Assembly (NCBI GenBank): GCA_038496445.1
Contig: JALMLS010000541.1
Location: 62,001 to 126,000 of the forward strand
Source of the DNA: Trichosphaerium sp. ATCC 40318
Taxonomy: Eukaryota; Discosea; Flabellinia; Trichosidae
DNA: 64,000 nucleotides
Direction of reading: 5' to 3'
This document shows, piece by piece, positions 11,107-24,325 of this stretch. Position 1 is the first letter of the stretch. Every line of letters begins with the position of its first letter. Made by a program: the position numbers and the translations under genes. Under the pieces are notes generated by a model that ran no database searches, had not been told where the DNA came from, and was given only the letters and a program-made list of their open reading frames with translations.

Positions 11107-11493
11107 TACTTGTTGTATACAGGTAGTAAAGTATTGAAAGAGTTTGTTTCCTTTTTACATAACATTGGCAAAATGACAAAAGCACATAATAATAGAAGGG
11201 CACATGTTGTATCGAAAAGCCACTTTGCCAAAATCATACTAACACACTCGCTGCCGGAGGTGGAACCTTTATACAACTGACCTTTTATTTTAGAAAAACT
11301 TGGAAGTTGTTGGTGTTATCGAACTAACAAGGTACTATGATTAGTTTACCGCTGTTTATGTCAATGAGAGGATAAAAGTACACTGTAATATCTGTATGGC
11401 GTTGTTAAAACATATACCAGTTGTACTTAAAACTCACAACAATCAGACAGTTGGTATATTGGCGAAACTTTTTTTTATTTTATTAAGCGAAGA

Positions 11494-14400
11494 TTAAGCT
11501 TTTTTTGAAAAGGTGTAGCGAACAGTAGGTCCATTAACATCTTCTCCTCCATCCAAGTTTTCATACGTAACCACAAGGTCAACATACTCCATTTTATTAG
11601 AACCTCTGATCAAGGCACTAATTCTAAAACGAAGAAATAAGAAAAAAACCTTTAACTCAAGCGAAAAAAAAAACCAAGAAAACTACGAACTTCTTTGGCA
11701 ATCTCTTCTTGTGTCCAGGCATAAAGGCAGCGTAAACCATCTTGACACCTTGTATAACACCTAATAATAAAAAAACATTAAATTAACTTATGCATACAAT
11801 TCAAAGAAACTTTTTTTTTGGAAATGAAGAAATGGTCACCTGTGACTTTAAGGTTATAACGACCCTTGAAGTAATTACAAAATTCTTCAAGAGTAGGATA
11901 TTCATCCTCACTAAATTGCCATTGATCCCATACAGTATAGTAAGAGTCTCCAGTAATCTTTGTCTATAAAACATGTCAACGTAAAATCAAGGTACACAAA
12001 AAACCTATTATCAAGTGAATGCCGTACCTTCTTTGGTGGCGCAGGCTCAGAAAGAGTCATTAAAGGAAGACCAAGGTTAACAAAAGCATTCTTGAAAGCT
12101 TCAAGTTTCAATCCAATAACCAATTTCATCAACTCAGTAGACACCTAAGCACGTGTTAACAAGATAGAAAATCCAAAAAAAAGAAAAAAAAAAGTACATA
12201 CAAGTCCAGCAACTGACGTTGTAGTTGTAGCTATAGCAGGAATAATACGTCCAGATATTCTCTTACACTCCATACGATCAGAAGGTTCAATACCGTAACA
12301 ACTTGCACGCAAGTTTGCAGCAGCAGTGATGAAATCAATATGGTGATTACTATCATCATCCTACATCAACAATAAGATTCTTGCATTGCGTTGTAGATAG
12401 ATTGCTTGGTACCTTTTCAAAGTCTTCTACTTGTGGTGTAAATGGCGCTAATCCCATGATATACTCCTTAAGAGAATTTAATGTTGTCTTGTATGCATCA
12501 TCATCTACAGGCTCTGCAACAGCTTCTTCCTTTCCTTTTGTTTCATCTGTTTCAATTTTCTTATTCTTTGGTTTCCATTCAGGCAATACAACGCTTTCGC
12601 AAGCCTAGCAAGGACTAGATAAATACATACGAACACACATCATCAATTTGACAAAATGATTGTTATGTCATTGGTGCTTATTGATGAGATGGAGACAAAG
12701 TTTGATGACTTACTTGTTTAATCAAGTTCAAATCAGTGCTTGTTTCAACATTAAAGATATGAGCATAGATTGAAGCAGTGCTTGTTACGAAATCCAAATG
12801 ATGTTTGTTATTGATATCAAAAACAAGTGGCGTAGGAGGACGCTTTGGTAATGTCCAGAACTTACCTATTCAAAAATGACGTTAGTACAATAAAAGAAAT
12901 CATTAAAGAACTACGTACTGCCGTCTTTTACACGCATATCTAGAGGAAATACATGAAGCAGATTCTTCATTGTTCTGAAGAAATATCCTTCAAACTTATG
13001 ACGCGCAAGTTGAACACAATCAGCGAAATTAGCTGGTCGTTTTTCGACATTTTTCAATACGAACTTGAGCGACTTAAAGAGCGGACGACTTTGACCAGAT
13101 TCGATGCCCTAAACAGTCACGTCACATCAATACTGCCTGGTTATAAAATGATGATGTGTACCTGTACATATTCTTCTGGATTACCGTAAAAAGAGGCAAG
13201 CTCAGAAGGCTTTCCAGCAAACAAAGACTCGAACTTATCACGTGCCCATTGGATACAATGATCAATTTTAGCTGGGAAAGATTTTATAGTACAGAAAGGT
13301 ACACCAACCTCTGGTGGATCACGTTGATCTTGGTACTAAACCGAAAGAGTCAGAATATAGTTTCATATTGCAATTGAAAATAATGGCATTTGTCAATGGA
13401 AAGGAGACCTTTCTCAAATTGGAGGGTGCGTACTGTTTCAGTGAGGTGCGGCATGATTACTTGTACATGAGCCTTAGTACCAAGAGTACCAGACTCGAGT
13501 AGAGGCTTGAGGTTCGTAATACAACGTTGATCTACATACATACGAGCCTACAATAAACAATAACATAAGTATTTGCTATCGAGTGTTTATACAAGTATAA
13601 ATTACCTGAACATTATCTAATGCATTTATAATAATATCTGTTGATTTGAAGAACGCATTATCATATTTACTCTCGGTCTTTGGTTCTATTCTGTCAAGAT
13701 TTGCATTGACCTTTAGACTTGGATTCATTGCCTTAGCAGCAGCCGCAGCAGTGCTCGATTTTGGAGACTATAATGAGTATTAGAATGGTATGTAATTAAC
13801 GTATAAATAAGGCGTACTTGGATATCTTTTTCGCGGAATAGAAATTGTCTATTAAGATTTGAAGTTTCAATAAGATCATTGTCTGTTAATGTAACTAGAC
13901 CGTTCTCTCCAGCGCCAATACCCATCATAGCATAATTCTTCATCATTTCACAACCAATAGCGCCAGCACCAATCTATAAATTGGTTACAAAGTCAAAAAA
14001 TATAAGAAGAAATTTGGAAAAAAGAGTTCTTTAGTACCATAAACACTTTTTGGTTCAACAATTTCTGGTTGACCTTATTACCAATACAAATTATTTGTGC
14101 ATCATATCTCGATTTAACAGGTGCATAATCGCTCATATCTTCTGGTATTTCAGCAGGTAAAAGTTCAGTACAGTCCAAATACAACTAACAAATAAGAAAG
14201 TAAGAAAAAAATAAGTAACAAACAGAAGAAAAACACTGCTGCACAAACACCAACGTACCCATTGCTTCAATGGAGTGAATTTACCGCTGCACGCTTTAAG
14301 AACTTCTTGACCAACAAATCCACCAAGGAAAGCAGTATTACCAATAATATTACCACGTGCAGTAAAAGAAAGATACTTAATTAATTTTTCATCTAATTTT

Positions 14401-16035
14401 TCAACCTTTGCTGCAGTGCGTGCATTGATCTCAGTGGCCTTGCTTAAAACAGTAGCTGCGTCTGTTTCATTCCACGGTTGAGGTAGTTCACCCTATTCAC
14501 ATGTTAGTTTCAGATTGAGCTGTAAAACAAACATACATTGTTTGATTGAGTGAAAGCATCTAAAGCCTGGAATGCTATATGTAGTTGTCCTGGAGCTTCC
14601 ATCTTTGCCCAATCTGTAGGATCCATCTCTGGTTTTTCAACTGACTCAGATAATGGCAACTTAAAAGGTACTTAGGTTTTTTTGGGACATTACAGGTTCT
14701 ACTTACGTGATCAACCTTCAATGTATCTTTTACTTGGTTACATAGACCACCTGATTCGTATTTACCAAACTTTGATACATCAGCATCAATAGCAAATGTA
14801 GTAGGTGTGAGAGACTTAATTCTATAAAAAAGAATTAATAGGTACACCAACCAATGGCGCAGAAAGATAAAAAACAAGTACAAACCTGAATAAATTATTC
14901 TTCGTCTCATCAAAGTTTAGCCCATCCATACCAACAATCTCAGTTAATTTCACCAAATCCCCATCTTCTAGGCCATGCATATGGTTTTCTAGACAAGTAA
15001 CAACAGAATTCTCACCATCCCTAGTCAGTCATTAGCTTCAATAATCAAAAAAAAAAAAAGACAAAGTTTTATTTTCAAAGTTCGCACTTTTTTATGTCAC
15101 TCAAATAGAACGATTTCAACTCCTCACCATCCTTATCATGCACTTCAAATCCTTGACGAGTTCTGTCAAATTACCGTAACGATCATGGAGTGCTTACCTT
15201 TGCCGAAATCGCTAAATGCCATAACGAATACACCACGCGTTTCTGCGCGTATGAATACAATGTTATTTTTGTGACAATACGCATCAATCTTTTCTGCGAC
15301 TTCATGCGTAGTATCTGTTACAACAACGCACTAATGAAAGCGTTAAATAGTGATGACATTTTCGTTTTTCGTTTAAAATCGTTCTTCAGTTAGAACGTAC
15401 TTGGTAGCCAGAGAGAACGTCCAAATTGGAAGCTAGGTCAACGTCTGAGGTATCAACTTTGCAGTATGGATTTAATTCAGCTATTTTAGCGTGGCTGATA
15501 GCAGCGCGATTTTTTCCAATGTCTACAGTGCGTTATAAATTAGCTGAGAGTCTTAATGTGCTATTCAGCTAATTACCTTGCTCGGTGATGAAATATTGCG
15601 TGGAGAGGTCCAGAAGGCTAGCTGGTTTCGTATCATGAATTGTCAGTTGTTTAACACCAGCGAGAGCAACATTTTTTGCTAGAGTGCTGTAAGAATACCA
15701 AACACTATAGGAATAACGCGTGTGCGTATTAAACGCTTTTAGTTTATAACTTTACCTATTTCTACACCTAAACCGCCTAAACCGCTCAGGAACACGCGTG
15801 ACTTCGTCATTTTGTTCATTGCACGTAACCCCACAACGTATAACTGCCTACTGTAGCGATCAAAGAAATCAGCTGGCTTTGTCTCTTCTGCATTGTCGGT
15901 CGATGTCATTGGTTCGTGTGTCAATTTACGTTTTTTAACGGCCCTTCCTTCGTCTGTAAGTGTAGTTTCCACCTTGAAAAATGTTTTTCTGAACAAAACC
16001 CATTTACGCAGTTTGACTTGGTAATCCTGAATCAC
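11494..16035 (-). CDS. UBA1: Ubiquitin-activating enzyme E1
   Basis: A long multi-exon minus-strand gene ending at 11494. Domains in order: a basic N-terminal KKRKL (possible nuclear signal), [10 protein letters not shown] and [10 protein letters not shown] (inactive adenylation half), four-helix and first catalytic-Cys parts, [17 protein letters not shown] with [19 protein letters not shown] (active adenylation half, with the D-x-[ND][14 protein letters not shown] signature), [18 protein letters not shown], then [20 protein letters not shown] with the catalytic Cys codon at about 13291-13293. After further E1 body segments, the ubiquitin-fold domain ends in [18 protein letters not shown]. 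It adenylates ubiquitin, forms a thioester and loads E2s, so it heads the pathway that the F-box proteins here would serve. Start may be the Met at 16035 or at 15909. About 15-20 introns, mostly 40-90 nt. Confidence 0.92.
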
Positions 16036-16125
16036 ACGTCAAGCTTGACACCATAACAAACAACTCAAGGTGTTATTACCAAAGTTCGTTTTTTGTAGAC
16101 TTGCACTGGTAATAAAATGTTTTAT

Positions 16126-17661
16126 TTAGTCGTTTTTAGCCTCCTTTGCTGCCTTTTCTTCCTCTGTTTCCTCGTTGTAAGCAAGTAAATTCTTTACATC
16201 ACCCATAACAACAGCTAACAAGAAAGAACCTCCAATACAAGCTGGTACAAGGTACAATAGAGCAGGCTACAAAGAAAATATGTCAGAAATCATTAATTGA
16301 AAGGATAACTAAGTTGTTGTACCTGAGCATGTTTGAAAAAGTGCATGACACCAATAGTAGTAATCAAACCAAGAGCGTATGAGATGAAGGTAACCCAAAA
16401 GTATGTTTTGGAGAAAGAAGCTTTCATTCCTTGGCGGAATCTATCATAACGGAGAAGAAGTGCTACAAAGACACCTATATCATACTTTTTTAGATGCTGT
16501 AGAACAAGGCGAGGTATAATACGCACCTGGAATAACGATATCACCCAAACCAAGCATGGAAAATTGAAATATCTCATCAGGACCAGCAAATATGTTCTTT
16601 GGGAAGAGTAGTTTGATAGGAGCATCAAATTTCTTTGCAACGGTAACCATGACATCAGTACCGAATACCCAGAAGATATCATAAAAGAACAAACCGCCCT
16701 AATGCCGTAACGTCAACAATAAAAAAAAAATAAAAGAAAAGTGTCATATTTAAATTTGAGTTCGTGTTGCGCTGAACAGGCTTCACGCCGACCTGCGGTC
16801 TGTGTGATGCAATTGATCGATAGGAAACGTACCAATAGGATACAACCGACGCTGTACTTTCCAAGAGAGATCAAAGCAATAGCTTGAACGCAAAAGGCGA
16901 GTCCGAGAATGTTGTTTGCAATCCAGTGTTTTGTTACGTAATACCATCCACATAGAGCAAGAGCAATAACAAAAGCCATGAGATCAATAGCATCAATGGT
17001 AATTTCAGTAGGTTCTATAGCGCGTGAGCAAAGTTATGGCGATATAAAAATAAGAAAAAGTCGACAAGGACGGATTTTCTTTTTTTTTCGGAATAAAGCG
17101 GTTTTTATGTACCAGTACATCCTGGGAAGGTCATTTTGGTATTTACGAAACCACTCTTCTTTTGTTGTTCTGTTCTCTCTGATGAACCATAAAATAACTG
17201 CCTGTGACGTGTAAATCAAAAAATCATCAAAAAGCGGTTAAATGTGTCGATTAAGCATGTCATTGACGTTTGGGTAGCGTGTGGAAAGTTTTTGACAAGT
17301 AGGTACCTCAATGCTCCGTCAGCAAGGCCATAAACCATAAAAAGCGCCAATAACACGAAATAGCACGTCAAGAGGAAGTTGATGTACTCCTCTTTGAAGA
17401 GTTTGAACACCATGTACAATCCAAACAAAACGCAGCTTCCAAACACTGGAAACATCCAAGCGTCTTTGGAGCTCATTTTTTCAACGAGCTAGAAGATTTT
17501 AAGTTAATTTCAACCAAAACAAGCCTATATGGTATTACCTTGTTCTGCATTAACGAGACGTGGGATCCAAAGTAAATTGGAATGAGTGCCATACTAATGA
17601 TGGCTCCATAGGCCGCGAGCAAGTCAGGATCATCAAGTAACTCCTTAAACGCTTGTTCCAT
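16126..17661 (-). CDS. HM13: Signal peptide peptidase (intramembrane aspartyl protease)
   Basis: Six or so exons from Met 17661 (an in-frame Met at 17733 is also possible) to stop 16126. The presenilin/SPP motifs are all present: FFYDIFWVFGTDV (catalytic Asp in YD), SMLGLGDIVIPG (catalytic Asp in GxGD) and PALLYLVP (PAL motif, starting the last exon). About nine membrane helices and a short charged cytosolic tail (NEETEEEKAAKEAKND) fit SPP more than the SPPL2 group, which has a long lumenal N-domain. SPP cuts signal-peptide remnants and some type II membrane proteins in the ER. The tail lacks the KKxx signal seen in animal SPP. Confidence 0.92.
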
Positions 17662-17744
17662 GTTAGCGGGCTGCGTTTTAACGCTGTTTAAATTAGTCAA
17701 ATGTGGTCTCCAGTGTTTAATTTGACGTTTCACAGCTAGAACTC

Positions 17745-19625
17745 ATGCAAGTTGTTCTACTAAATTCGTGTGATGTTCGATTACAAAAATTGGCGTCAGC
17801 TAGCGATAAATTTGGTCTATTAGTCGGAAAAGTACTGCAAACGCTTTTATTACGCATTGATTTAGTTTACAGATACGCAGAAAACAAGTTTGGTGTGTAG
17901 ATATTGTACCAACACCAAAAGGTTCGTTAACATCTCAAAATAGCTCTCATTGAGTGTACTAAGGTAAAGGCGGCACTATACAAACCTCGTGGCTCTTGGC
18001 ACATGCCAAACAAGTTCGTTAAAAAACTTTGTGAAACGCAAAGGAAGTTTACTTTTTCTTTCCACTAGGTATCTCAAATGTGTTGTGGAGGGCTATCTGT
18101 TATCGGTATTTGTTTCAGTACTTCTAGTAGTACTGCGAAGAGTGTCGGTGTGTCTATACAAAGCAAATGTGAAAGGCTACATCAGATGTTATCGAAGGTA
18201 GCTACTTTCTTTGAATGTATTCCAACAGTTGATGTTTTGCTATTAGTGTAGATCAAGTGTTTTACCTCCTCTAGACAGACGATGTATATCTTGTTTATGT
18301 CATACGGATAATAGGCAGTATCCTTTTTTTTTCTCATCCTATGCAGCCCACGTGATTTTGTTCTTTAACGAGAGATGGACCTGTTTTTAAATTGCATAGT
18401 TTTGGCTCTGATCGGTCACTGAAAATACAGAAGCCTCAAATATGCACAATACAACGTAAGAATTTCTTACCTAGCTTGAGAATAATAACATCATCATGGC
18501 CTGTATATTTTCAGGTACCTATGGTAAAGTGAGTAACATACGTTATTTGATGTGGTAGCTAATATTTCTGCTAAGATCGAATAGCACTGTGCAACAACAA
18601 ATTGAAGTACGTATTCTGTTTTGGTTGTACGTTTTCCAAACTCAGTCTTTTACATAGAATGCTACCAATGAATATATCAAGGTAATAAGCAATTCTTTGG
18701 CAGTTATTGATGGAACACTACTGAGCGGTAACGAGCTCAAACAACCTCTGGTGAAGTTGAAAAAAATCAACGCAGTTCTGTTTACGTTAAGTTTAGAAAA
18801 AATCTTGGTTTGACAGCGATGGTGTTGCTCATGTACAATTTATTTCATCCTTAAATACATGCTCTAATAGAATAAGCAAAAAATGCAAGGGTACATTTTC
18901 TATAAATACGTTGATAAGCTCTCGAACATATGTTTTCGATAAAACGAATGTAGAAGCTGTTATAAAGGTAGGTGTTTTATTTGTTAGTGTTAACACTCTC
19001 TAAACAGTTTTATTAGTCAGTTCAAAGTGATATCATCACAAGTTTTCTAGCAAGGCTAAGTGTATTTTTTGATGAGCTTGAGAGTATTGAGATAGAAGAA
19101 CCTGAGGATGAAGTTCAAACAGAAAACAAACGAGTGTCAAAACAAAAATTTTACAATCCGTTCAAAAGAAAGGCACCCTCAATGCCAAGTGCATATTGGG
19201 GTCTCCCACGTAGAGTTTATATATCATCTAAAAGTGATGCGGGTCAATTTTATTGTGACTATGCTGGAGTAGAAGACGAAACAGAGGTGAAATAATTTAC
19301 TCAACAAGAATGTGTGCTGATTTTTTTACATAGGATGTTTTGTCTCGATGCAAGTCTATCCTTTCTATTAATCTTAACACTGATGATATCAATCATTTAG
19401 AACCACCAATATCTACTTCTAGTACGCTACTAAGACCAAGTACATCTTTACTGAGTTTCTTTATTAGTACAACTCGCAGATTTAGTTCAAGTTGAGGATA
19501 AGTCGTCTTCAACTAAAGATGTTATTCCACATAAAGTGAAGAGTTCCAGATTCCTTAAAATCGCTTTGGCTATCATTGTTGCTTTCACATCCATATTATT
19601 CTATTATTTGTATAAGTACTTATAA
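17745..19625 (+). CDS. Tail-anchored protein, probably ODR4-like
   Basis: Plus-strand multi-exon gene. The first exon (ATG 17745) reads MQVVLLNSCDVRLQKLASA and then FGLLVGKVLQT, like the GLLIG start of ODR4. Middle exons around 17990-18950 are short and only partly resolved. The exon from about 19018 has SDIITSFLARLSVFFDELES, an acidic linker, then LPRRVYISSKSDAGQFYCDY and GVEDETE, matching the RV..P...G...DY..E.E pattern I know from ODR4. The C-terminus is basic followed by one membrane helix, IALAIIVAFTSILFYYLYKYL-like, with the stop three codons later. ODR4 helps deliver membrane proteins or works with UFSP2 at the ER. The family assignment is by pattern memory only. Confidence 0.5.
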
Positions 19626-20046
19626 ATAAATAGCCAACAACCTTAGTAAACAAAAATTTGTTTGCCATGGTTTGGTCGTATACTGTATTAATGGTGAACC
19701 TACGATAACCACGTGATTGCTTGATGGTAGTGTTGCATCCAAGTTCTAGCTGCGTGCAACATTTTGTAGTGACAACATGCGTTGGTTTTTATTAATTATA
19801 TTTATATTCCCTTAAAAGTCGTCTTTACTACCGTTTTGTATTTACATCTAACTTAGAACGTTTGAACACATCATGGAAATTACAACAAGGAGACTTGATT
19901 ACTTCTAGTTCTCGCGATGTCGCACAGTAGGGTTGTAGCGGTTTGGTATTCAGCGAATACTTGGCAAAACTTTTGAGTTTTCTGCAGTGACAGTCTAGAA
20001 ATTACTCACGTTTCAAAAGTAGTTCTACTTATTGTATTCGGAAAAC

Positions 20047-20790
20047 ATGGACGTATGCACAGGGAATGATCTTCCAATTGAGCTGTTGTACCTTATATTT
20101 GGTTGTAATGGTCCAATTGACCTAAAAACGTTTTACAATCTATCACTAGTGTGCCAAGAATGGCGTACGCTTGTATCGGATTCATAGTACGTTTAAGCTG
20201 TTACATCTACCTTTATTACGCGTTAAAAAGCACCAATAACCATAACAATTATTGTTATTTACAACTGGCTCCGTTAAAAACCTTCTCAAATAGTTTGTTA
20301 ATTGTCGTATAACTTAGCTAAGGTTATAGGACGAGTTGTTGCAGGTACGAGGTAAGGAGAATTCTGTATTTATTAAATTTATTACATTTAGGAACTTCGT
20401 TATCTGAATAACGAATGACGTATATGAAGTATTCATATACGACAGTATGGCATTTTACACTTCAATTTGGTCTGTTTCTAACGTGTTTAAACAGCTTTCT
20501 AAATCAACATTTACTTTATCAGAAGAATCGGCTGGTTTTGTTATTCAGTTAGCCAAAATTGTTGGTGAGAGTCTAGATAGCTGGATATAACAGATTGCAG
20601 GTAGAAAATCTATACTTTTAGATAAATACAAACCCGTTGGTTTACCGTCACATTTAGATTCTTTTAAGATGCCCAACTGGATACTGTACACGTGTTTTTT
20701 TTTTGGCTTCTGTATTTCTTACTTTTTTACCAGGTTTTCGACGCTTGTCCAAACCTTGTTAGTGTGAATCTGAGTGGATGTCGTCCATAA
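20047..20790 (+). CDS. Short F-box protein with one LRR-like end
   Basis: Exon 1 (20047-20186) is a clear F-box: LPIELLYLIFGCNGPIDLKT then LSLVCQEWRTLV, closed by a GTACGT donor. A second exon (from about 20447, after ATACGACAG) encodes FKQLSKSTFTLSEESAGFVI. The last exon ends DACPNLVSVNLSGCRP and a stop at 20788-20790, i.e. a single AMN1-type LRR. Joining the second and third coding parts needs a very short intron (about 30-36 nt), so the middle may be damaged. Function as an SCF adaptor is inferred. It may be a truncated relic of a longer F-box/LRR gene. Confidence 0.5.
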
Positions 20791-21027
20791 ATTGCTTGAC
20801 TGCATTCACTTCTCTATGTAAACTCTGTACCGCTGTGGAAGTACGTCATAAAGAAATACAATAAATTTAACTCCCAGTGCGTAGAAGTTAACACTATGTG
20901 ACCTCAAGTTCACAAGTATAACATTGAACAAGCTGCTCAAAAACTACACAAATTTAACATATCTAAATAGTTTACTTTGAAGATACATAGATTTACACTC
21001 ATACAATTTACATCGGAGTTTAAAGAT

Positions 21028-21950
21028 TCAAGCTGGAATTAGTCTACAATTGCGGTATATTGTACCCCGGTAAATAAACCAAGGATATTCTTCGCCTTCT
21101 AGGCAATCAGCTTGCTCAATATTTTCGAGTAAGCCTTTCCAGCACGACAGGTTCACGGTGTAAGAAGTGATATTTGTTGGATTTAGAGCGCTGTCAATTT
21201 TAGTGAGGATTCCTCCGTTATTGCTGAGACCCCATATAGCGCCGTTACAAAAACTTAAACCATTAGTTTCGAGATTTGATTTTACTAATGTCCAACTTCC
21301 ATCTGAATCACGAAAATATAAGTCAGTACTTTGGCTAAGAGCAAAGACTTTTCCATCAGGATCAACAGCGGTCTGATACATGTCTATATCTGAATTCTAC
21401 ACAATGGTGAGTATGCTTTTTTGGTAGAAACAGTGTAAGTAGGCTTACATATGTCCATTGGTTGTCCCAGTGATAAAGAAAACTATTGAAACCGACACCC
21501 CATAATGTACCAGCATCTGTTGCGGATAACGTGAGCAGTTGTCCTGATAAGTATACCCAATGGGTACCCTGTGGTAGTTGTGGCTGGTAAAGAAAGTAAG
21601 CACCACTTGTAGTAATTAAAACAAAGTTTGTAATGTACCGTTACACCAGCTCTTCGGTAGACCTTTGTGTCTGTTCCTATTGCAAACACGTGTTGTGATG
21701 ACGCATGAATTGAGTGCATCCTTCCGGGGATTTGCACCCAGCCCACATTGTTTATTAACACGTACACCCAATAGTTGTATGCTACCACATAGGTACCAAG
21801 CGTAGATCTCGACATTTGTCTAGCTCCGATGTGGTGAGGGAACCTGTAAAGTGGATCGCATTGAAGCATTTTCAAATCGCGTGTAGTGTAGCTTGATACA
21901 AGTGCAGCGAAACTGATAAAACATAATAAAGCAAGGAAGAGGTGCTTCAT
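21028..21950 (-). CDS. Secreted tectonin-type beta-propeller protein, copy A
   Basis: Three exons on the minus strand (first from ATG 21950, second about 21590-21450, third to 21028), phase-0 introns. Residues 1-20 (MKHLFLALLCFISFAALVSS) are a signal peptide. The mature part has repeated Trp/Gly units such as HVFAIGTDTKVYRRAG, LWGVGFNSFLYHWDNQW and DLYFRDSDGSWTLVKS, the tectonin/tachylectin-like propeller pattern (about 35 residues each). Cysteines near the C-terminus (DCLEGEEYPWF...NC) could form a disulfide. Tectonin propellers often bind sugars or lipids of microbes; that role is inferred. Upstream sequence (about 22080-22160) resembles that of copy D. Confidence 0.75.
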
Positions 21951-23008
21951 GGTTGTTGGTATGAATTGAATGGTTGAAATTGTATGTTAACACAAACACT
22001 GTGATTCAATTTGTTTTGTTCTCGTAAAACCACGAGGATGGTAGCATAAACATCAGTCTAGTACAACATGTTTATAACTTGTAATTGAGAAGTAGTTGTG
22101 TTTTTTATTTGGAGTTCTTACTCCTAACACTACGGTAATTGGTAGAATACCAAAGAAATACCATAGTAGTTGATAGATTATGTTTGTTGTTTTGTTTCCC
22201 ATTCAGCAAAAATCCTACATAGTATTTCGTTCCAACACGCAGTTAACAAAACTGCGTATGTTAAATTGGTGTTGAGTTATTTTTGACTTTTTCAAAGCCC
22301 TAGCGAGAAAGTACGTTTGTGTAAATTAAGGGCGTTCTCCTGGATTAAGAGAATAGCTTGAAATTTGCCAATTTTTACACTGGTTATTCTACCCATATAG
22401 GGCTTCCTCCTTTGAGCTCGAGAGCAACACAGGTTGCCTTTAAAAAATGCACAAAAAAACCCTGTTTAAACTCACTTTACATTTCCGAAAACACTCTAAA
22501 ACATATTTCACCACACTATAAACGCGTTTTAGACGATTTTACATCATTTCTTAGTATAAAACCAGTATTCAAACTTCAGTTTTGGTTTTTATGCTTTCCA
22601 TAGCGATGGTGATAATATACCAGAGTTCAACGCCAATTCAACTGTGTGTAAAAAAGAAAAATTACTAAATTAAGATTTCACTTTCTAAAATAAGAAATTC
22701 AATCTTTAAACCTTATATTCGAAGCCAAAACCTTTTGAAATCATACCAAATGGGTGTGGATGCTTTATTGGTAAGTTTTTAGAGCAATACAAGGAGGTGT
22801 AACAAAGCCAAAAAAACAACCAAACTTCAGCAAATACATACCCTAAACTGTATATTCGAAGCTGAATTTAGTTTTACTGCTTCTACTTAGTGTGTTTTAT
22901 GTATAGGATGAGTATCATTACTATTGGAGGAGGTGTAAAATAGTCAATATGAATCCTAGAGAACATAAATAGTTAGAGGGCTCAATAGACAACTGACAAA
23001 GACTTTAT
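21951..23008. other. Intergenic, upstream of tectonin A
   Basis: About 22080-22160 matches the promoter side of tectonin D (GTTCTTACTCCTAA core). Beyond that, only a weak 81-codon plus frame at 22358-22603 and short GGAGGTGTAA repeats at 22791 and 22929. A motif GTTAGAGGGCTC occurs at about 22972 and again near 23404 and 23822. No supported gene. Confidence 0.4.
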
Positions 23009-23712
23009 TTAAAAAAGTATACAATTAGGTAATTCAATATCTTTAAAGCTATGGCCAACACATACACCTGTTTGATAACATTGGTTTCTGCTCAAGTTAA
23101 CAACAGCAGGTTCAAAAGTAATGTGGTCACAATTAAAGCACACTTTGTTATGGCATAGGTGACTACCATCAAGCTTACTTCTATTGTAGCCAGACCAAAC
23201 AATGTACTTGTCATCTCCAATAAACCCTTTTGCCTCAGTATAAATGGTTATCCCGGCTTTACAGTACATTGCCAAGTGATGTAATTTATACATTTTGCCA
23301 TTAAGCCTAGCCCTAGAGTAGCCATTATCATCCAGTTTTTTGTTTGCAGTAAGTTCAAAGCAACCATTGTCTAACATGAAACATTAATATTGAATTATAA
23401 AAAGTTAGAGGTCTCATAAGAAAACCACCGAGGACTCATAAAATAAATAAAAAAAAATTTCTTTATACCTGTTATCTTGTAGTTTCTCTTGAGTAGTGCA
23501 AGCTTGAGCCTAGCAATTTCAAGAGGAACAAGCCTCAAGTCTTTGGCTAAAAACCTTTGTTGTTCATGGAATTCATACATTGGCCGCTGGAAAAACTTGC
23601 TCCTTTGGTACATAATGTCATCTAAACTTTGTCGAGAACCTTGATAAGAATAAAGTCTTGGCATTCTCTTAATAGTAGGTAATCTTGCAAGTAGTTCTCC
23701 TGGTTTATCCAT
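23009..23712 (-). CDS. His-Me finger (HNH-like) homing-type endonuclease
   Basis: Two exons joined by an intron of about 96 nt after NYKIT. The first exon (ATG 23712) encodes a basic N-domain (LPTIKRMPRLYSY..., RFLAKDLRLVPLEIARLKLA). The second has a repeat-like GYSRARLNGKMYKLHHLAMY and the zinc-binding finger SHLCHNKVCFNCDHITFEP followed by NLSRNQC. This His-Cys arrangement (H-L-C-H-N-K-x-C-x-N-x-x-H-x-x-x-E) is the His-Me finger nuclease family of I-PpoI-type homing enzymes. It is free-standing, not inside an rRNA intron. Catalytic residues appear intact. It lies between duplicated tectonin genes and is absent from the other copy of that segment. It may be a mobile or domesticated nuclease. 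Confidence 0.75.
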
Positions 23713-23862
23713 TTGATGTTGATTAGGTGGTTCTGTAGGTGTTATGGATTAAGTTACGCACCTGTTACCATATTCCGTGAGCTGGCGTTATTTCCGCTCT
23801 TTATTCCGCTTAATTACATACTTAGAGGGCTCATAAGGAAACTACAGTAGACCAAACATAAT

Positions 23863-23965
23863 TAGCGGGTAATAGCTGTAATTATACCGCCAATTACTCC
23901 ACGAACATACGAATTCGCTTATTGGAGAAATAGGCGGTATAATTACACCCGCAAATTGCCCCGCT
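23863..23965. repeat. Inverted repeat, about 40-bp arms
   Basis: AGCGGGTAATAGCTGTAATT at the left pairs with the reverse of GTATAATTACACCCGCAAAT at the right. The arms run from about 23863-23900 and 23924-23965 with a central loop of about 25 nt and some mismatches. It could be a small MITE or a hairpin-forming terminal relic. Confidence 0.6.
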
Positions 23966-24038
23966 CTCGACCATGTGCACGTGCGTTATGATTTAACGCT
24001 GCCAATGGTCATACGAAGTAAAAACTTAGAGGACGCCC

Positions 24039-24325
24039 TTAAGTGAAACTCGGGTTTCACGACGCATCTCTAAAAATACCATCGTTTAATATATCACGTG
24101 TCATCTCTAAAGAAAGTGTAAATCCGTGATTCATTGTATCTACAAAGCCAGGAGTTCTAGCTTTGCAAAAAATACTTGGCGGTGTGAACAAATCCACGTT
24201 CACAAGCAATTGAACTTATCGCTGGTTCTACAAGGAGGTTCTGGTTACAAAAAATGATACTGTCAGTTGAATATTTGAACAAGCGGAACTTTTAGAGATG
24301 CCTCGTGAAACCCGAGTTTCACTTT
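24039..24325. mobile_element. MITE, copy 1
   Basis: Terminal inverted repeats of about 37 nt with few mismatches: TTAAGTGAAACTCGGGTTTC... at 24039 and its complement ending at 24325. Total 287 nt, no coding capacity. A second inverted motif, ATCACGTGTCATCTCTAAAG, lies just inside. The other copy at 54584-54870 has the same length. Confidence 0.7.
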
